In this document: positions 9,743 through 19,600 of the stretch, one piece after another
How the letters are laid out: every line of letters starts with the position of its first letter
Numbering within the stretch: position 1 is the first letter of the stretch
Origin: Leptospiraceae bacterium
GTDB lineage: Bacteria; Spirochaetota; Leptospiria; Leptospirales; Leptospiraceae
Reading direction: 5' to 3'
DNA length: 64,000 bases
Assembly (NCBI GenBank): GCA_016711485.1
Contig: JADJSX010000013.1
Location: forward strand, 167,549-231,548
Translations under genes and position numbers: made by a program
The notes under the pieces: generated by a model
The model's input: the letters and a program-made list of their open reading frames with translations, nothing else
Told to the model about the DNA's origin: nothing
The model's database searches: none

Positions 9743-10695
9743 GGTTTTACCCTTGTTTTGTCGAATTGAATTTTATTACATTTTCGAACAATCTCTGGCG
9801 GAAGTGTTTTTAAAAGTGCAATATATTCTTCTTTGGATTTACTCGCCCGTGAAATTCGAATGGCAATCACTAAAGGAATTCTATATTTTAGAAGTTCTTC
9901 TATTTTTACTTCGTAGATGATTTTTTCTTTTTTATTAAAGGTCTTTTTTTCTAGTTCTTTTTGTATTTCTTCTGAATTGAGTATTCTCTCTTCTACAAGA
10001 GGATTAATTTCCGTTTCGAACAAGGAAATTTGTTTCTGTTGCATCTTTCTAGATATAAAAAAAGAATTTTCCTCTTTTTTTTCGTTCGTAAAATAAATTC
10101 CACCTCCTCCGTACAAATCCATTTGAAAACTGAGGCTAACACTTCCACTCCATTCTACTTTCTCAGGAAAAATTTCTTTAGATACCAAAAGACCGATACC
10201 GGGATTCGTTCCACTAACGACAGATAACGCATACAAATTTGTATCCGCAAAAGAATCTTTTCGATAAAAAAGAAATATACTTTTTTCAGGAAAAACATTT
10301 AACCCAACAGAAACCCCATTAAAAGGTTGATTTTTGGAAATAAAATTAGAGTAAAAAGAAATATACTTAAAACTAAGTCCGGGGTTAACGGATAGTATCT
10401 GCTTAGATTCATTTGAAACTTGATAGTAAATATTTGAATTCGGAAGATATTGGTGAATTTCTTTATAATAATTTACATAGGATATTTGAAGGTTGTAATT
10501 CAAATTAGGTGAAAGTGTATTTCCAAAATGAATCCAACCTAAAATACTTTTATTTTTTTGGTTTTCCTTTCTGACTCCAATCCCGACGGAATGAGATATT
10601 AAGGAATAATGGTCTAATAGTAAATTTCTGGAAATTTCTTGGGCAACAGTAACAGTATTCCATAAAAAACACAGGTATAAGAAACGTTTTCCCAT
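9739..10695 (-). CDS. Secreted protein with barrel-like N-terminus and helical C-terminus
   Basis: 318 residues with a probable signal peptide (MGKRFLYLCFLWNTVTVAQE). Residues 20-210 are rich in short amphipathic strands (for example VGIGVRKENQKNKSILGWIHFG), like a barrel. From about residue 225 the sequence becomes charged and helical, ending with a region of two or three helices (EELLKYRIPLVIAIRISRA, then YIALLKTLPPEIVRKCNKI). The ATGA overlap with the downstream barrel protein suggests they are made together, perhaps as two parts of one envelope assembly. Function unknown. Confidence 0.6.
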   Translation of the reverse strand: MGKRFLYLCFLWNTVTVAQEISRNLLLDHYSLISHSVGIGVRKENQKNKSILGWIHFGNTLSPNLNYNLQISYVNYYKEIHQYLPNSNIYYQVSNESKQILSVNPGLSFKYISFYSNFISKNQPFNGVSVGLNVFPEKSIFLFYRKDSFADTNLYALSVVSGTNPGIGLLVSKEIFPEKVEWSGSVSLSFQMDLYGGGGIYFTNEKKEENSFFISRKMQQKQISLFETEINPLVEERILNSEEIQKELEKKTFNKKEKIIYEVKIEELLKYRIPLVIAIRISRASKSKEEYIALLKTLPPEIVRKCNKIQFDKTRVKP

Positions 10696-10929
10696 ATCTG
10701 TACTAGTTTATTTTATTTCTATTTGTGCGTTTTTTTTGAGATTATTTACCTACTTGCTCTAAAATATTTTTAAATGCTCTCTTTACGAGAAGGGAGTTGA
10801 CGGAAATTCGTTTCTATTAAATAGTAGTAGCCTATTCAGAATGTATTTAAAGGAATTCAGAAGTTAGAATCCGAAAATAGATAACAAAAAGAATTTGAGT
10901 TAAAACTAGAAAGATAATAATCCTATACT

Positions 10930-12228
10930 ATGGAAGATATGAATCATACAGTATATACAGAACTCCAAGGTTTACGCACAGTCCTAAATACGATTGGGGC
11001 ATACATATTCCTTAAGGATATCGAAGGAAGATATTTATATGCGAATGACTTAGTTTGTCAATTGTTTGGAATCCCACTGGAACAAGTGATTGGACGGAAG
11101 GACGAAGACTTTTTTGATTTAGAAATTTCAAATAATTTACGACTAAACGACCGCAGGGTAATGGATAACGGCGAAACTATCTCGAGTGAAGAATCCAATA
11201 TTATCAAACCAACTGGTGAAACTCGAATTTATTGGACAGTCAAAACACCAGTTCGAAATGCTAAGGGAGAAATCATCGGTATGTCTGGAATTTCTACCGA
11301 CATAACCGAACGTAAACGACTAGAAACCGAATTGCGCGAACAACACGAACTGTTAGACACGGTTTTAAATAACGTGGACGCACATGTTTATATGAAGACA
11401 GACGATAGACATTTTCTATATGCTAATAATAAAACAGCAGAATTATTCGGCACCACTCCAAGTAATATTAAGGATACCTTGGATACTGATTTGATTTCAC
11501 AAGAACTTGCAGATCAATTATGGAAGCTGGACAAAGCAGTATTTGAAACAGGAAAGAAAATAGTGGGGGAAGAGAAATTTGCAGATGCCAATGGCAATGA
11601 ACGACATTACATGTCTGTCAAAGTGCCCCTGAAGCGAATTGGTAAACGAGAAGTTCTTATTGGATTTTCGAGTGACATCACAGAACTGAATAATCTCAAA
11701 GAGGAGTTGCGACAACAGGCATTAACCGATGTTTTGACAGGTGTGCCAAATCGTCGTTTTTTCCTTGAGGAAGCAGAAAAAGAATTTCTCAAATCGAAAC
11801 GTTATTCCCTAGCGTTAACTGCTATATCTATCGATCTGGATTATTTTAAGAAAATAAATGACACGTATGGACATAACGCAGGCGACATCGCGTTGTGCAC
11901 TGTAGCGAGTCATATACAGAAAATGATTCGGAAATGCGATGTATTAGCAAGGGTTGGGGGCGAAGAGTTTTCAGTTCTTCTACCAAACACCGATTTGGAG
12001 GAAGCCGAACTTTTGGCTAATCGCATCCGCACATCTCTAGAGGAAATTCGTATTACTGGTGACTGGGTCGGCGAAATCATACCAACTATCAGTATTGGAA
12101 TTTCTACTCTACACAACTCAGACAATAATATCGGTGTAATACTCAAACGTGCCGACCGAGCTTTATACCAAGCAAAAAATTCAGGTCGTAACCGCGTATG
12201 CATTGCTGAACGTTTAATTTTGAATTAA
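10930..12228 (+). CDS. PAS-PAS-GGDEF diguanylate cyclase
   Basis: 432 residues, cytoplasmic. Two PAS domains (about 10-130 and 140-260) precede a GGDEF domain (about 265-430) with the active-site loop RVGGEEF near residue 342. The sequence RKCD, five residues before GGEEF, matches the RxxD inhibitory site, so the enzyme is probably an active, product-inhibited cyclase making c-di-GMP from two GTP. The first PAS ends with the typical ISTDITERKRLETEL linker. The stop codon (TAA at 12226-12228) lies inside the TTAA target duplication of the mobile element just downstream. The duplication restored the stop, so the protein end is unchanged. Confidence 0.92.
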   Translation: MEDMNHTVYTELQGLRTVLNTIGAYIFLKDIEGRYLYANDLVCQLFGIPLEQVIGRKDEDFFDLEISNNLRLNDRRVMDNGETISSEESNIIKPTGETRIYWTVKTPVRNAKGEIIGMSGISTDITERKRLETELREQHELLDTVLNNVDAHVYMKTDDRHFLYANNKTAELFGTTPSNIKDTLDTDLISQELADQLWKLDKAVFETGKKIVGEEKFADANGNERHYMSVKVPLKRIGKREVLIGFSSDITELNNLKEELRQQALTDVLTGVPNRRFFLEEAEKEFLKSKRYSLALTAISIDLDYFKKINDTYGHNAGDIALCTVASHIQKMIRKCDVLARVGGEEFSVLLPNTDLEEAELLANRIRTSLEEIRITGDWVGEIIPTISIGISTLHNSDNNIGVILKRADRALYQAKNSGRNRVCIAERLILN

Positions 12229-12467
12229 TGCTACTTTGTCAAGTTGGCTTAAACTTAATTCTATCTAGGTTTTTAATGCAAAAGTTTTCCAAAAAAACTC
12301 ATAGACAAAAAATAAACAGGGCAGATCTTTTTCTAATTTTTCAAATGCAAAAGGTCTTAATGGAGCATTTGCAGCGTGTTAAGGCAATAAAATCGCTGCT
12401 GCGGGCTTTCTTTTCTTTTTTGCTTACTTTTTTCTTTTCTTTCTGGAGTGAACCTCTTTTTTTGGAA

Positions 12468-13345
12468 TCATTTTTTTATTAAATTTAATTTATTTTTAGA
12501 AAACTTAAGAGGAGATATCCAGCCTAAAGAAGAGTGTGGCCTAATAGTATTATATTTTACAGCAAATTCAAGAATACTTTTTTCTGCTTCTTCTATGGAG
12601 TTATGCTGATGAATATTAATTTCCTGTCTCTTCAAAGTTTTATTAAATGATTCTGAATGTGCGTTTTCATATGCATTGCCTCTACACATAGAGATTTTCA
12701 TTTGGGACTTCTCTACAAGTTTTATATATTTACTGGAACAATATCTAACATCACTATCAGTGTGATGTATATACTTAGAGAGGTCATCTCTTTTACTGAT
12801 AGCTTGTTCCAAAGTTCGATAAACAAGATCTGTATTATTTATTCTAGAAACAGATATTCCTAAAATCTCTCTATTTGTTAAATCTAATAAATGTGCACAA
12901 TAATGGTTTTTACCTTTTATATCGAAAGCAGTTACGTCACCAACTATGACTGGATACTCTTGAATATCCGCTTCTATTAGTAGGTTTGAGTATTTTCGTA
13001 AATGGTGTTTTGAATTTGTGCTTCCAGAGTAATATGCCTTTTTCGCCCTGCAATTTAGCTGATTTTCGCGCATTAATCTCTGCACTCGGTTCCTTCCGAT
13101 CTGCATAGTTTCTTTCAATTTGGAAGCGCAACTTCGGTATCCGGAAAGAGGAAGAAGCTCTATAATTGATTCAATTTTTTTGACAATTTTAGAATCCCTT
13201 TCACGTTTCCTTTCTTTAAAGTCTGACGAATAGTAATAAGACGACAGACCCAGTTCAAGTACTTTGCAACTAGCCTTAACCCCAAATTCAGGAGCAAGAT
13301 ATTTCTGAATTATTTTCCGCTTATATTGTATTTCTTCTCTATTTC
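12468..13345 (-). CDS. IS3-family transposase OrfB (DDE integrase)
   Basis: The frame reads without stop from about 13345 to 12468 and gives a complete-looking IS3 integrase. The N-terminal helical part (SSYYYSSDF, then LSGYRSCASKL) is followed by the DDE core: VGDVTAFD, HHTDSDVRYCS and NAYENAHSESFNKTLKR, then the family ending YNTIRPHSSLGWISP. No ATG lies near the start, as expected for an OrfB made by frameshifting from OrfA; the A10 tract on the minus strand (13349-13358) is the likely shift region. Residues after TTG 13118 alone give 216 residues. Confidence 0.85.
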
Positions 13346-13349
13346 CTCT

Positions 13350-13607
13350 TTTTTTTTTAATATGTGGATTGTCAGAGATGCTTCAGCTAACGCACTTTCT
13401 AATTCTGCTACTCGCTTTCTCAGTGAAAATTCTGTTGAATTCATACTCTGAAATTTTTTTATTATTGAATGCCTTTCCCCAATCACGAACAGTCTGCGAT
13501 GTTATACCTTCCCTCTGTGCTATTTGTGCTGCTGAGCTTTGTCCTGAAGTATATTCAAGCACTATTTTCTCTTTAAACTCATTGCTAAAATTCTTACGTT
13601 TTATCAT
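13350..13607 (-). pseudogene. IS3-family transposase OrfA (HTH), frameshifted
   Basis: Starts with ATG 13607 and encodes an HTH_Tnp_1-type DNA-binding domain (FSNEFKEKIVLEYTSGQS, then IAQREGITSQTVRDWGKAF). At a run of seven A on the minus strand (13453-13459) the frame shifts, giving KISEYEFNRIFTEKASS in place of the KFQSMNSTEFSPRKR read in the other copy, which has six A at the same point (39385-39390). The open part ends at 13383. Confidence 0.75.
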
Positions 13608-13762
13608 CTTGCCATCCTTTCATTTACTCTAACTTCCGATTCCAAAAAAACGGTGTCTGTCCATTCCCAAGAAAGAAAAGAAAAAAGTAAGATTAATAAA
13701 TCCTACTCTGGAACGAAGTAGTTTGGCGACTTGACAAAGTCGCATTAAAAAAGAATTTCGTA

Positions 13763-13963
13763 TAAAAATTATTTTTATCGAAAAATCCTATTTTACATGA
13801 GCTAAGTTTTTCTCCTAATCTTAGCAAAGCACCATCATTTACTTTATCCCAGAAACTATTATGTAAAGAACTCCAAAAACTACCTGAAATGGATAGGTGG
13901 GTTTATCTGCCAAAAGTAGGAAAAAAACGAACGCTGATAAACATGGATAAGAACAATATTTAA
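13763..13963 (+). pseudogene. Possible gene remnant, C-terminal part
   Basis: A stop-free stretch of about 65 codons that looks protein-like (ending with MDRWVYLPKVGKKRTLIN and MDKNNI) but has no start codon at its 5' side and lies right behind the mini-IS701 element. It may be the tail of a lost gene. No family recognised. Low confidence, since it is short. Confidence 0.25.
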
Positions 13964-14027
13964 TGAATCCGCGTTTATCAACGTTAATATCTTCCCAATA
14001 AATATTTTTTATCTCTATCTTATTTTA

Positions 14028-14061
14028 TTCTACTTGCTTGTTCTAATATTCCTATTATAAT
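14028..14061 (+). promoter_or_regulatory. Probable sigma-70 promoter of the vault-protein-like gene
   Basis: TTGCTT at 14034-14039, a 16-base spacer and a perfect TATAAT at 14056-14061, 33 bases before the start codon. A ribosome binding site AGGAG (14084-14088) is correctly spaced for ATG 14095. The 14-mer TTCTACTTGCTTGT that overlaps the -35 region recurs upstream of cstA (53844-53857). Confidence 0.6.
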
Positions 14062-14094
14062 TTCCAAATACACTCAATGATTTAGGAGATTTTT

Positions 14095-16587
14095 ATGCCA
14101 GTAGAAGAAAGACAACGCGAACGAGATTTAATACTTTCCCCCAATGAATTTGCATTTATATCCGACCAAACCAAAGGAAATATTAATATTTATGTTGGTC
14201 CCTACAAAGCGAGTCTTTCCAATACTGACCAGCCCATTATATTTAACGAAAAGACCAAACGTTTTGAAAAATGCTCTTTAGAAACATCGATTCAAACCTT
14301 TGCAATTTCTCCAGAAGGTTGGTATTTAGTCCTAAAAAATCCTGCCAAAGACAACTCAAACCCAAAGACAGGGACAGTAAATAGCCTCATTGAATTAAAT
14401 GTGGGGCATAAAGTGAATATCCCCGGACCAATTTCCTTTCCTCTTTGGTCGGGGCAAATGGTAAATGTAGTCAAAGGACATCACTTACGTTCGAATCAAT
14501 ACTTGGTAGTGAGAGTTTACGACGAAACAGCCGCAAAAGAGAATTGGAATAAAGCCGTCATCAAAACAAGTGAATCCAGCAGAACCCAAACAGAATTTGA
14601 TATTTCAAAACTCAAGTTAGGCAAACATCTTATTATTAAAGGAACTGAGGTTTCGTTCTATATACCGCCAACAGGAATCGAAGTTGTAAAGGATGCAAGA
14701 AATCAATACATACGCGAAGCCGTAACCTTAGAGAGATTAGAATATTGTATACTACTCGACGAAGATGGAAATAAACGATTTGTGCGAGGACCGGAAGTAG
14801 TATTTCCAGAACCAACCGAAACATTCATCCAAAAAGACGGTAGCCGCAAGTACCGCGCGATTGAACTCAGTGAAATCAAAGGAATTTACATAAAAGTAAT
14901 CGCTCCGTATTCCGAAGGTGATGCGCAATACAAAGAAGGTGACGAACTTTTTATTACTGGAAAAGACCAGATGATTTATTTTCCACGCAAAGAACATGCA
15001 ATTGTAAAATATGAAGATGACGAAGTACATTATGCTGTAGCAATTCCTCTCGGGGAAGCACGTTATGTGATGAACCGACTTACCGGAGAAGTAAAACTTC
15101 GCCGTGGACCTGATATGTTTTTGCCTGATCCACGTTTTGAAGTAATAGTGCGTCGAATTTTAGAAAATCGTCAAGTAGGCCTTTGGTTTCCAGGAAATGA
15201 CAGAGCAATGGAAGTAAATACTGTCCTTCGACAAAAGGCAATTCAAGCTGATAAATCCAGCACAGGTGTTCCTCCACAAAGAATTCCCTCCCCTTCTGCA
15301 GCAGGATTTTCCTTAACAGACGAATTACTTGCAAAAATGCCTGTAGAGGAAGAAGAAAAAGAACAAATAGCAAGTGATTCTTTTCAACGAAGAAATAAAT
15401 ACACTCCTCCAAGGTATATCACGTTAGACACAAAATACGATGGAGCTGTGTCCATTGGGGTATGGGCTGGTTATGCAATCATGGTAGTTGGAAAATCAGG
15501 AGAGCGCAAAGTCATTGTTGGTCCCAGTACTTACTTATTAGAATTCGATGAGGATATGCAAGTTTTTTCTCTTTCCAAAGGAAATCCTAAGTCAGATGAA
15601 AATCTAGTTCGAGATGTATATCTACGAGTGGCTAATAACAAAGTATCCGATACTATAGACGTCGAATCTAAAGACTTTGTAAGTATCCAAATCAAACTAT
15701 CCTATCGATTAAATTTTGTAAATGATTCCTCAAAATGGTTTAATGTAGAAAACTATGTAAAATTTCTTACAGATCGATTTCGATCCGTTATCCGCACTGC
15801 GGTGAAGAACTATCGTGTAGAAGAATTTTATACAAATGGAATTAACATTATCAAAAAAACAATACTCGGAGAGGATAACGCTGGTTACCATTTTAACGAA
15901 AACGAAATGAAAGTCTATGATGTAGAAATAACAGGCATTCTCATAAAAGATGCTACCATTGCCAAACTCATGATGGAATCTCAACAAGCTCTCATTCAGG
16001 AATCTACAACTCTAACTCGCGAAAAATCGAAATTAGAAATTTTGAAATTTATGGAAACCGTTAAACGCGAAACTAGTGAGTCTCAATATACAACCCAAAA
16101 AGCTGTATACGGATACGAGAAAGAAGAACTAGAAAAAAGACTAGAATTAGAGACAACACGTGCTGAGTCAAACGCATCGATTGAAAATTTAAAATTAAAT
16201 AATCAGCTAAAAAAAGAAGATTTTTTGAATAACATCAATACATTGCAACTAACGCGTGATAAATCTAGACTTGAGCAAGAAGTGTTTTTCAAAGAACAAA
16301 ATATAAACCTAGCTGCAAAAGAATTAGAAACACAAGTCAAATCTATGGTAGAACGTGCAAAAGCAATTAGCCCAGACTTCATTGCCGCACTTCAATCATT
16401 CAATGACAAAGAACAACTAGTCAAAATTGCAGAAGCGATGGCACCACTTGCAATATTGGGTGGAGAATCTGTGGCTGAAGTATTTTCAAGACTTCTATCT
16501 GGAACAAAATTAGAAGGAGTTTTTCTAAATATAGGCGCAGAAAGCCTTAACAAATTGCCAACTAAAAGAAAAAATGAAGATAAATAA
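14095..16587 (+). CDS. Bacterial major vault protein (MVP) homologue
   Basis: 830 residues, close to the 860-900 of eukaryotic MVP, and matching it along the whole length. Residues 1-400: beta-repeats, for example KEGDELFITGKDQMIYFPRK compared with GDEWLFEGPGTYIPRK in MVP, and RYVMNRLTGEVKLRRGP. About 437-620: shoulder (SPFH-like) domain with RKVIVGPSTYLLEFDEDMQV, FSLSKGNPKSDENLVRDVYL and IQIKLSYRLNF. About 620-765: long charged helix rich in Lys, Glu and Gln, as in the MVP cap helix. About 770-830: a short domain with AEAMAPLAILGGESVAEVF like the cap ring. In eukaryotes 78 copies build the vault shell. The comparison is from memory of MVP, without an alignment tool. The start is fixed by AGGAG. 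It seems to be a monocistron with its own promoter. No vault RNA, TEP1 or vPARP gene is seen. Confidence 0.85.
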   Translation: MPVEERQRERDLILSPNEFAFISDQTKGNINIYVGPYKASLSNTDQPIIFNEKTKRFEKCSLETSIQTFAISPEGWYLVLKNPAKDNSNPKTGTVNSLIELNVGHKVNIPGPISFPLWSGQMVNVVKGHHLRSNQYLVVRVYDETAAKENWNKAVIKTSESSRTQTEFDISKLKLGKHLIIKGTEVSFYIPPTGIEVVKDARNQYIREAVTLERLEYCILLDEDGNKRFVRGPEVVFPEPTETFIQKDGSRKYRAIELSEIKGIYIKVIAPYSEGDAQYKEGDELFITGKDQMIYFPRKEHAIVKYEDDEVHYAVAIPLGEARYVMNRLTGEVKLRRGPDMFLPDPRFEVIVRRILENRQVGLWFPGNDRAMEVNTVLRQKAIQADKSSTGVPPQRIPSPSAAGFSLTDELLAKMPVEEEEKEQIASDSFQRRNKYTPPRYITLDTKYDGAVSIGVWAGYAIMVVGKSGERKVIVGPSTYLLEFDEDMQVFSLSKGNPKSDENLVRDVYLRVANNKVSDTIDVESKDFVSIQIKLSYRLNFVNDSSKWFNVENYVKFLTDRFRSVIRTAVKNYRVEEFYTNGINIIKKTILGEDNAGYHFNENEMKVYDVEITGILIKDATIAKLMMESQQALIQESTTLTREKSKLEILKFMETVKRETSESQYTTQKAVYGYEKEELEKRLELETTRAESNASIENLKLNNQLKKEDFLNNINTLQLTRDKSRLEQEVFFKEQNINLAAKELETQVKSMVERAKAISPDFIAALQSFNDKEQLVKIAEAMAPLAILGGESVAEVFSRLLSGTKLEGVFLNIGAESLNKLPTKRKNEDK

Positions 16588-16640
16588 GATTCATAAATAC
16601 GATAGGTGGCATAACTTTCTTTGAAATAGAATTCCAAAAA

Positions 16641-16672
16641 ATATTGATTGCATTTTTTAATGCAATCAATAT
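16641..16672. promoter_or_regulatory. Perfect 14-bp inverted repeat, possible operator or weak terminator
   Basis: ATATTGATTGCATT, a TTTT loop, then the exact complement AATGCAATCAATAT, nine bases before the start of the hybrid kinase gene and 53 bases after the vault-protein-like gene. It is AT-rich and not followed by a T run, so an operator is as likely as a terminator. Confidence 0.55.
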
Positions 16673-16681
16673 AAAGTAGTC

Positions 16682-19600
16682 ATGTTGCAGAAGAAAGAAA
16701 ATATTGCCATTTATCTATTAAAGATAACACTTATATCAATTGTATTCTTTTTACTCGCAAAATTCAGTTTACATATATCATTTATTCAGTCACATGTTAC
16801 CTTGTTTTGGCTGCCATCAGGGTTATCGATTGGCGTACTACTATTATTAGGAACTAAATATTGGATTGGAATCAGCATTGGTGCATTTTTAGCTAATTAT
16901 TCTTTTGAAACACCTTTTGGTTTTATAATAAGTTCCATTATTGCAAATACATTAGAGCCTTTAATCTCAAGATTTTTTCTGGTTACCCTTTTTCGTTTTA
17001 ATAAATCTCTTTCTACATTACGAGACGGTCTTTTATTTTTAGGGGTCGCTGTATTCACATCCCCAATTTTAAGTGCATTGATAGGCGCCCTCGGACTCTG
17101 TTATTCTAAAATGTTGGACTGGCATATGTTTTGGAATGCAGCTTTTAGTTGGTGTGCAGGCGATGCATTTGGAATACTAACGTTAGGCTCCCTAATCCTA
17201 GTTTGGTCCCCAAAAAATAAAATAATATTTACCCCGAAAAGAATACTAGAAAAATTTATTTTTCTAATTCTATTTCCAATCATCCAAGTAATAGTATATT
17301 TCGATCTAATTCCAGAATTTCCAAGTAATTATTTTTCTTGGTTTATTTTTCCAGTATTAATTTGGGTATCCATTCGATTTAGCCTGAAAACGTCCGTTAC
17401 TTTTGGATTTATTATTATTTTGATATCTGTATTAGGCACAATACAAAACCATGGCCCCTTTTATACGGGGATAACAGACTATAGCCTTATATTAATTTAT
17501 TGTTTTGTGAGTGTTGTTATGATTAATACTCTTATATTAGCAGTAGTCACAGTAGAAAAAAATTCAAAAGGCAAAAAAAATAAAAACAGATATGATTTTC
17601 AAAGTAAAGAACATAAATTACTAGAAAAAAAGGAAGAACAACTCCGACTTGCTTTATACGGAAGTGATTTAGGATTATGGGATTGGAATTTTATATCAGG
17701 TCAATTAGCGGTTAATGCCCGTTGGATGACAATGCTCGGTCTCGATCCTGACGACCAAGTTCCAACAATTGAAAAGTGGAGTTCGTTAGTTCATCCAGAA
17801 GATAAAGTCAAACTTGATAAAATAGTCAAAGAAAATATCCTTAATCCTACTGGAAAAAATTTTGAAATCGAAATTAGAGCCTTACATAAAAACGGTCAGT
17901 ATATTTGGATTCTTGATAAAGGTGGAGTCACGGAACGTGATCAAAAAGGAAATCCAGTCCGAATCACTGGAACACATCTGGATATTACAAAACGAATCCA
18001 AGCGGAAGAAACTTTGCATTATACAGAACAAAAATTTCGTAACCTAGTTGAGTCTACAGATGGAATAGTTTGGGAAGCCGATGCAGTAACATTTCAATTT
18101 ATTTCCGTCAGTGCAAACGCTGAACGTTTACTCGGTTATTCTACATCGGAATGGTTAGAAGCAAATTTTTGGAAAAATCATATTTACTCCGAAGACGCGG
18201 AAGAAGCCGTTCTATTTTGCACTTTAAGTACTACTCAAAAAATCGACCACGAATTCGAATATCGTTTCATCGCAAAAGATGGAAGGATCGTTTGGTTGAG
18301 GGATATTGTAAGAGTTGTAGCAGAAAATAATAATCCGAAATGGCTCAGAGGGATATTGATTGATATTACCCAAGATAAAGTCTCGCGGCAAATACTAGAT
18401 TTGCGCGAGAAAGCATTGGGAGCAATTTCACAAGGCGTTTTATTAACAGATATAAGCAGAAAAATAACATACATGAACAAAGCATTTCAAGATATTACAG
18501 GATACAACGAAGAAGAAGTATTGGGGCAAACATGTAAATTCCTCCAAGGAAAAGAAACCAGTCAAATCAGTATAAATGAAATTAAATCAGCACTTGATAA
18601 AAAATTACCTATTCAAATAGAAATTTTAAATTATAGAAAAGACGGAAGTAAATTTTGGAATGAATTATCGATAGCTCCCGTTCTAGATGCAAGGGGAAAC
18701 TTAATTCAATATGTGGGTGTCCAAAAGGATATTTCAGAAAAAAAACTTTCTGAATTAGAATTAATTAAAGCCAAAGAAGAAGCAGAAGCAGCTAATAAAA
18801 TTAAATCTGATTTTTTAAATAATATGAGCCATGAAATTAGAACCCCTTTAAATGCTGTAATAGGTTATGCAGATTTATTACTTAAATCGAATTTAGATCA
18901 AAATCAGAATAAACATTTAATGAAGGTCACACAAGCTTCCAATAATCTATTAGAATTATTCGACGCTATATTAGATTATTCAAATATAGATACTGGTAAA
19001 TTAGAAATAAAAATTAAAGAAGTAAATATAAAAAATCTAGTCAATCAAATATTTGAAGAAAACTTTCCAAACTCAAAAAATCCAAATATCAAAACTTCGA
19101 TTAAAATCTCAAATGAAGTTCCAGATATAATTTTTACGGATGATACAAATTTGATAAAAATTATAAAAAATTTAGTGAGCAATGCATTCAAATTTACAGA
19201 AATTGGAGAAGTAGAACTAGAAATTAAGGAAAATCAGAATATACCGGAAGAAAATAAAGTAAACCTTTTTTTCTCAGTCAGAGATACTGGAATTGGAATT
19301 TCAGAAGATAACCAAGGGAAAATATTTGAAGCATTCACACAAATAGACTCATCTACCAAACGAAAATACGGAGGAACTGGTTTAGGAATTTCTATATCTG
19401 ATCAATTATTAAAACTAATGCAAAGCAAACTAGAACTAAAAAGCAATCTAGGAAAAGGAAGTATTTTTTATTTCTCCCTACCGGTATATACCAATTTACC
19501 TGATAGACAGATTCAATCTCCCGAAGAAAAAACTAATTTCATTTCCTTAGATATCTTAAACCCGTATAGAGTTTTAGTCGTTGATGATGACTTAATAAAT

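Larger units (their letters stand above)
12444..13663 (-). mobile_element. IS3-family insertion sequence, 1220 bp
   Basis: The right (5') end, read on the minus strand, is TGGACAGACACCGTTTTTTT; the other end is TGGAGTGAACCTCTTTTTTT. These are inverted repeats of the IS3 type, and TTC flanks both sides (12441-12443 and 13664-13666), a 3-bp duplication. Inside are an OrfA-type HTH protein and an OrfB-type DDE integrase on the minus strand. A second, truncated copy of the same element starts at 39183. Frameshift in orfA makes this copy probably immobile unless it is rescued. Confidence 0.88.
12229..13744. mobile_element. Mini-IS701 element (non-autonomous) carrying a nested IS3 element
   Basis: Bounded by inverted ends TGCTACTTTGTCAAGTTGGC (left) and, read inward from the right, TGCGACTTTGTCAAGTCGCC. 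These match the ends of the IS701-like element at 3488-4722. Both sides carry the identical tetranucleotide TTAA (12225-12228 and 13745-13748), a clean duplication. With the nested IS3 (12444-13663) and its TTC duplication removed, about 293 bases remain. They contain no transposase but do hold a hairpin repeat also seen at 53412-53531. This is therefore a miniature derivative that was later hit by an IS3 element. Confidence 0.78.
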
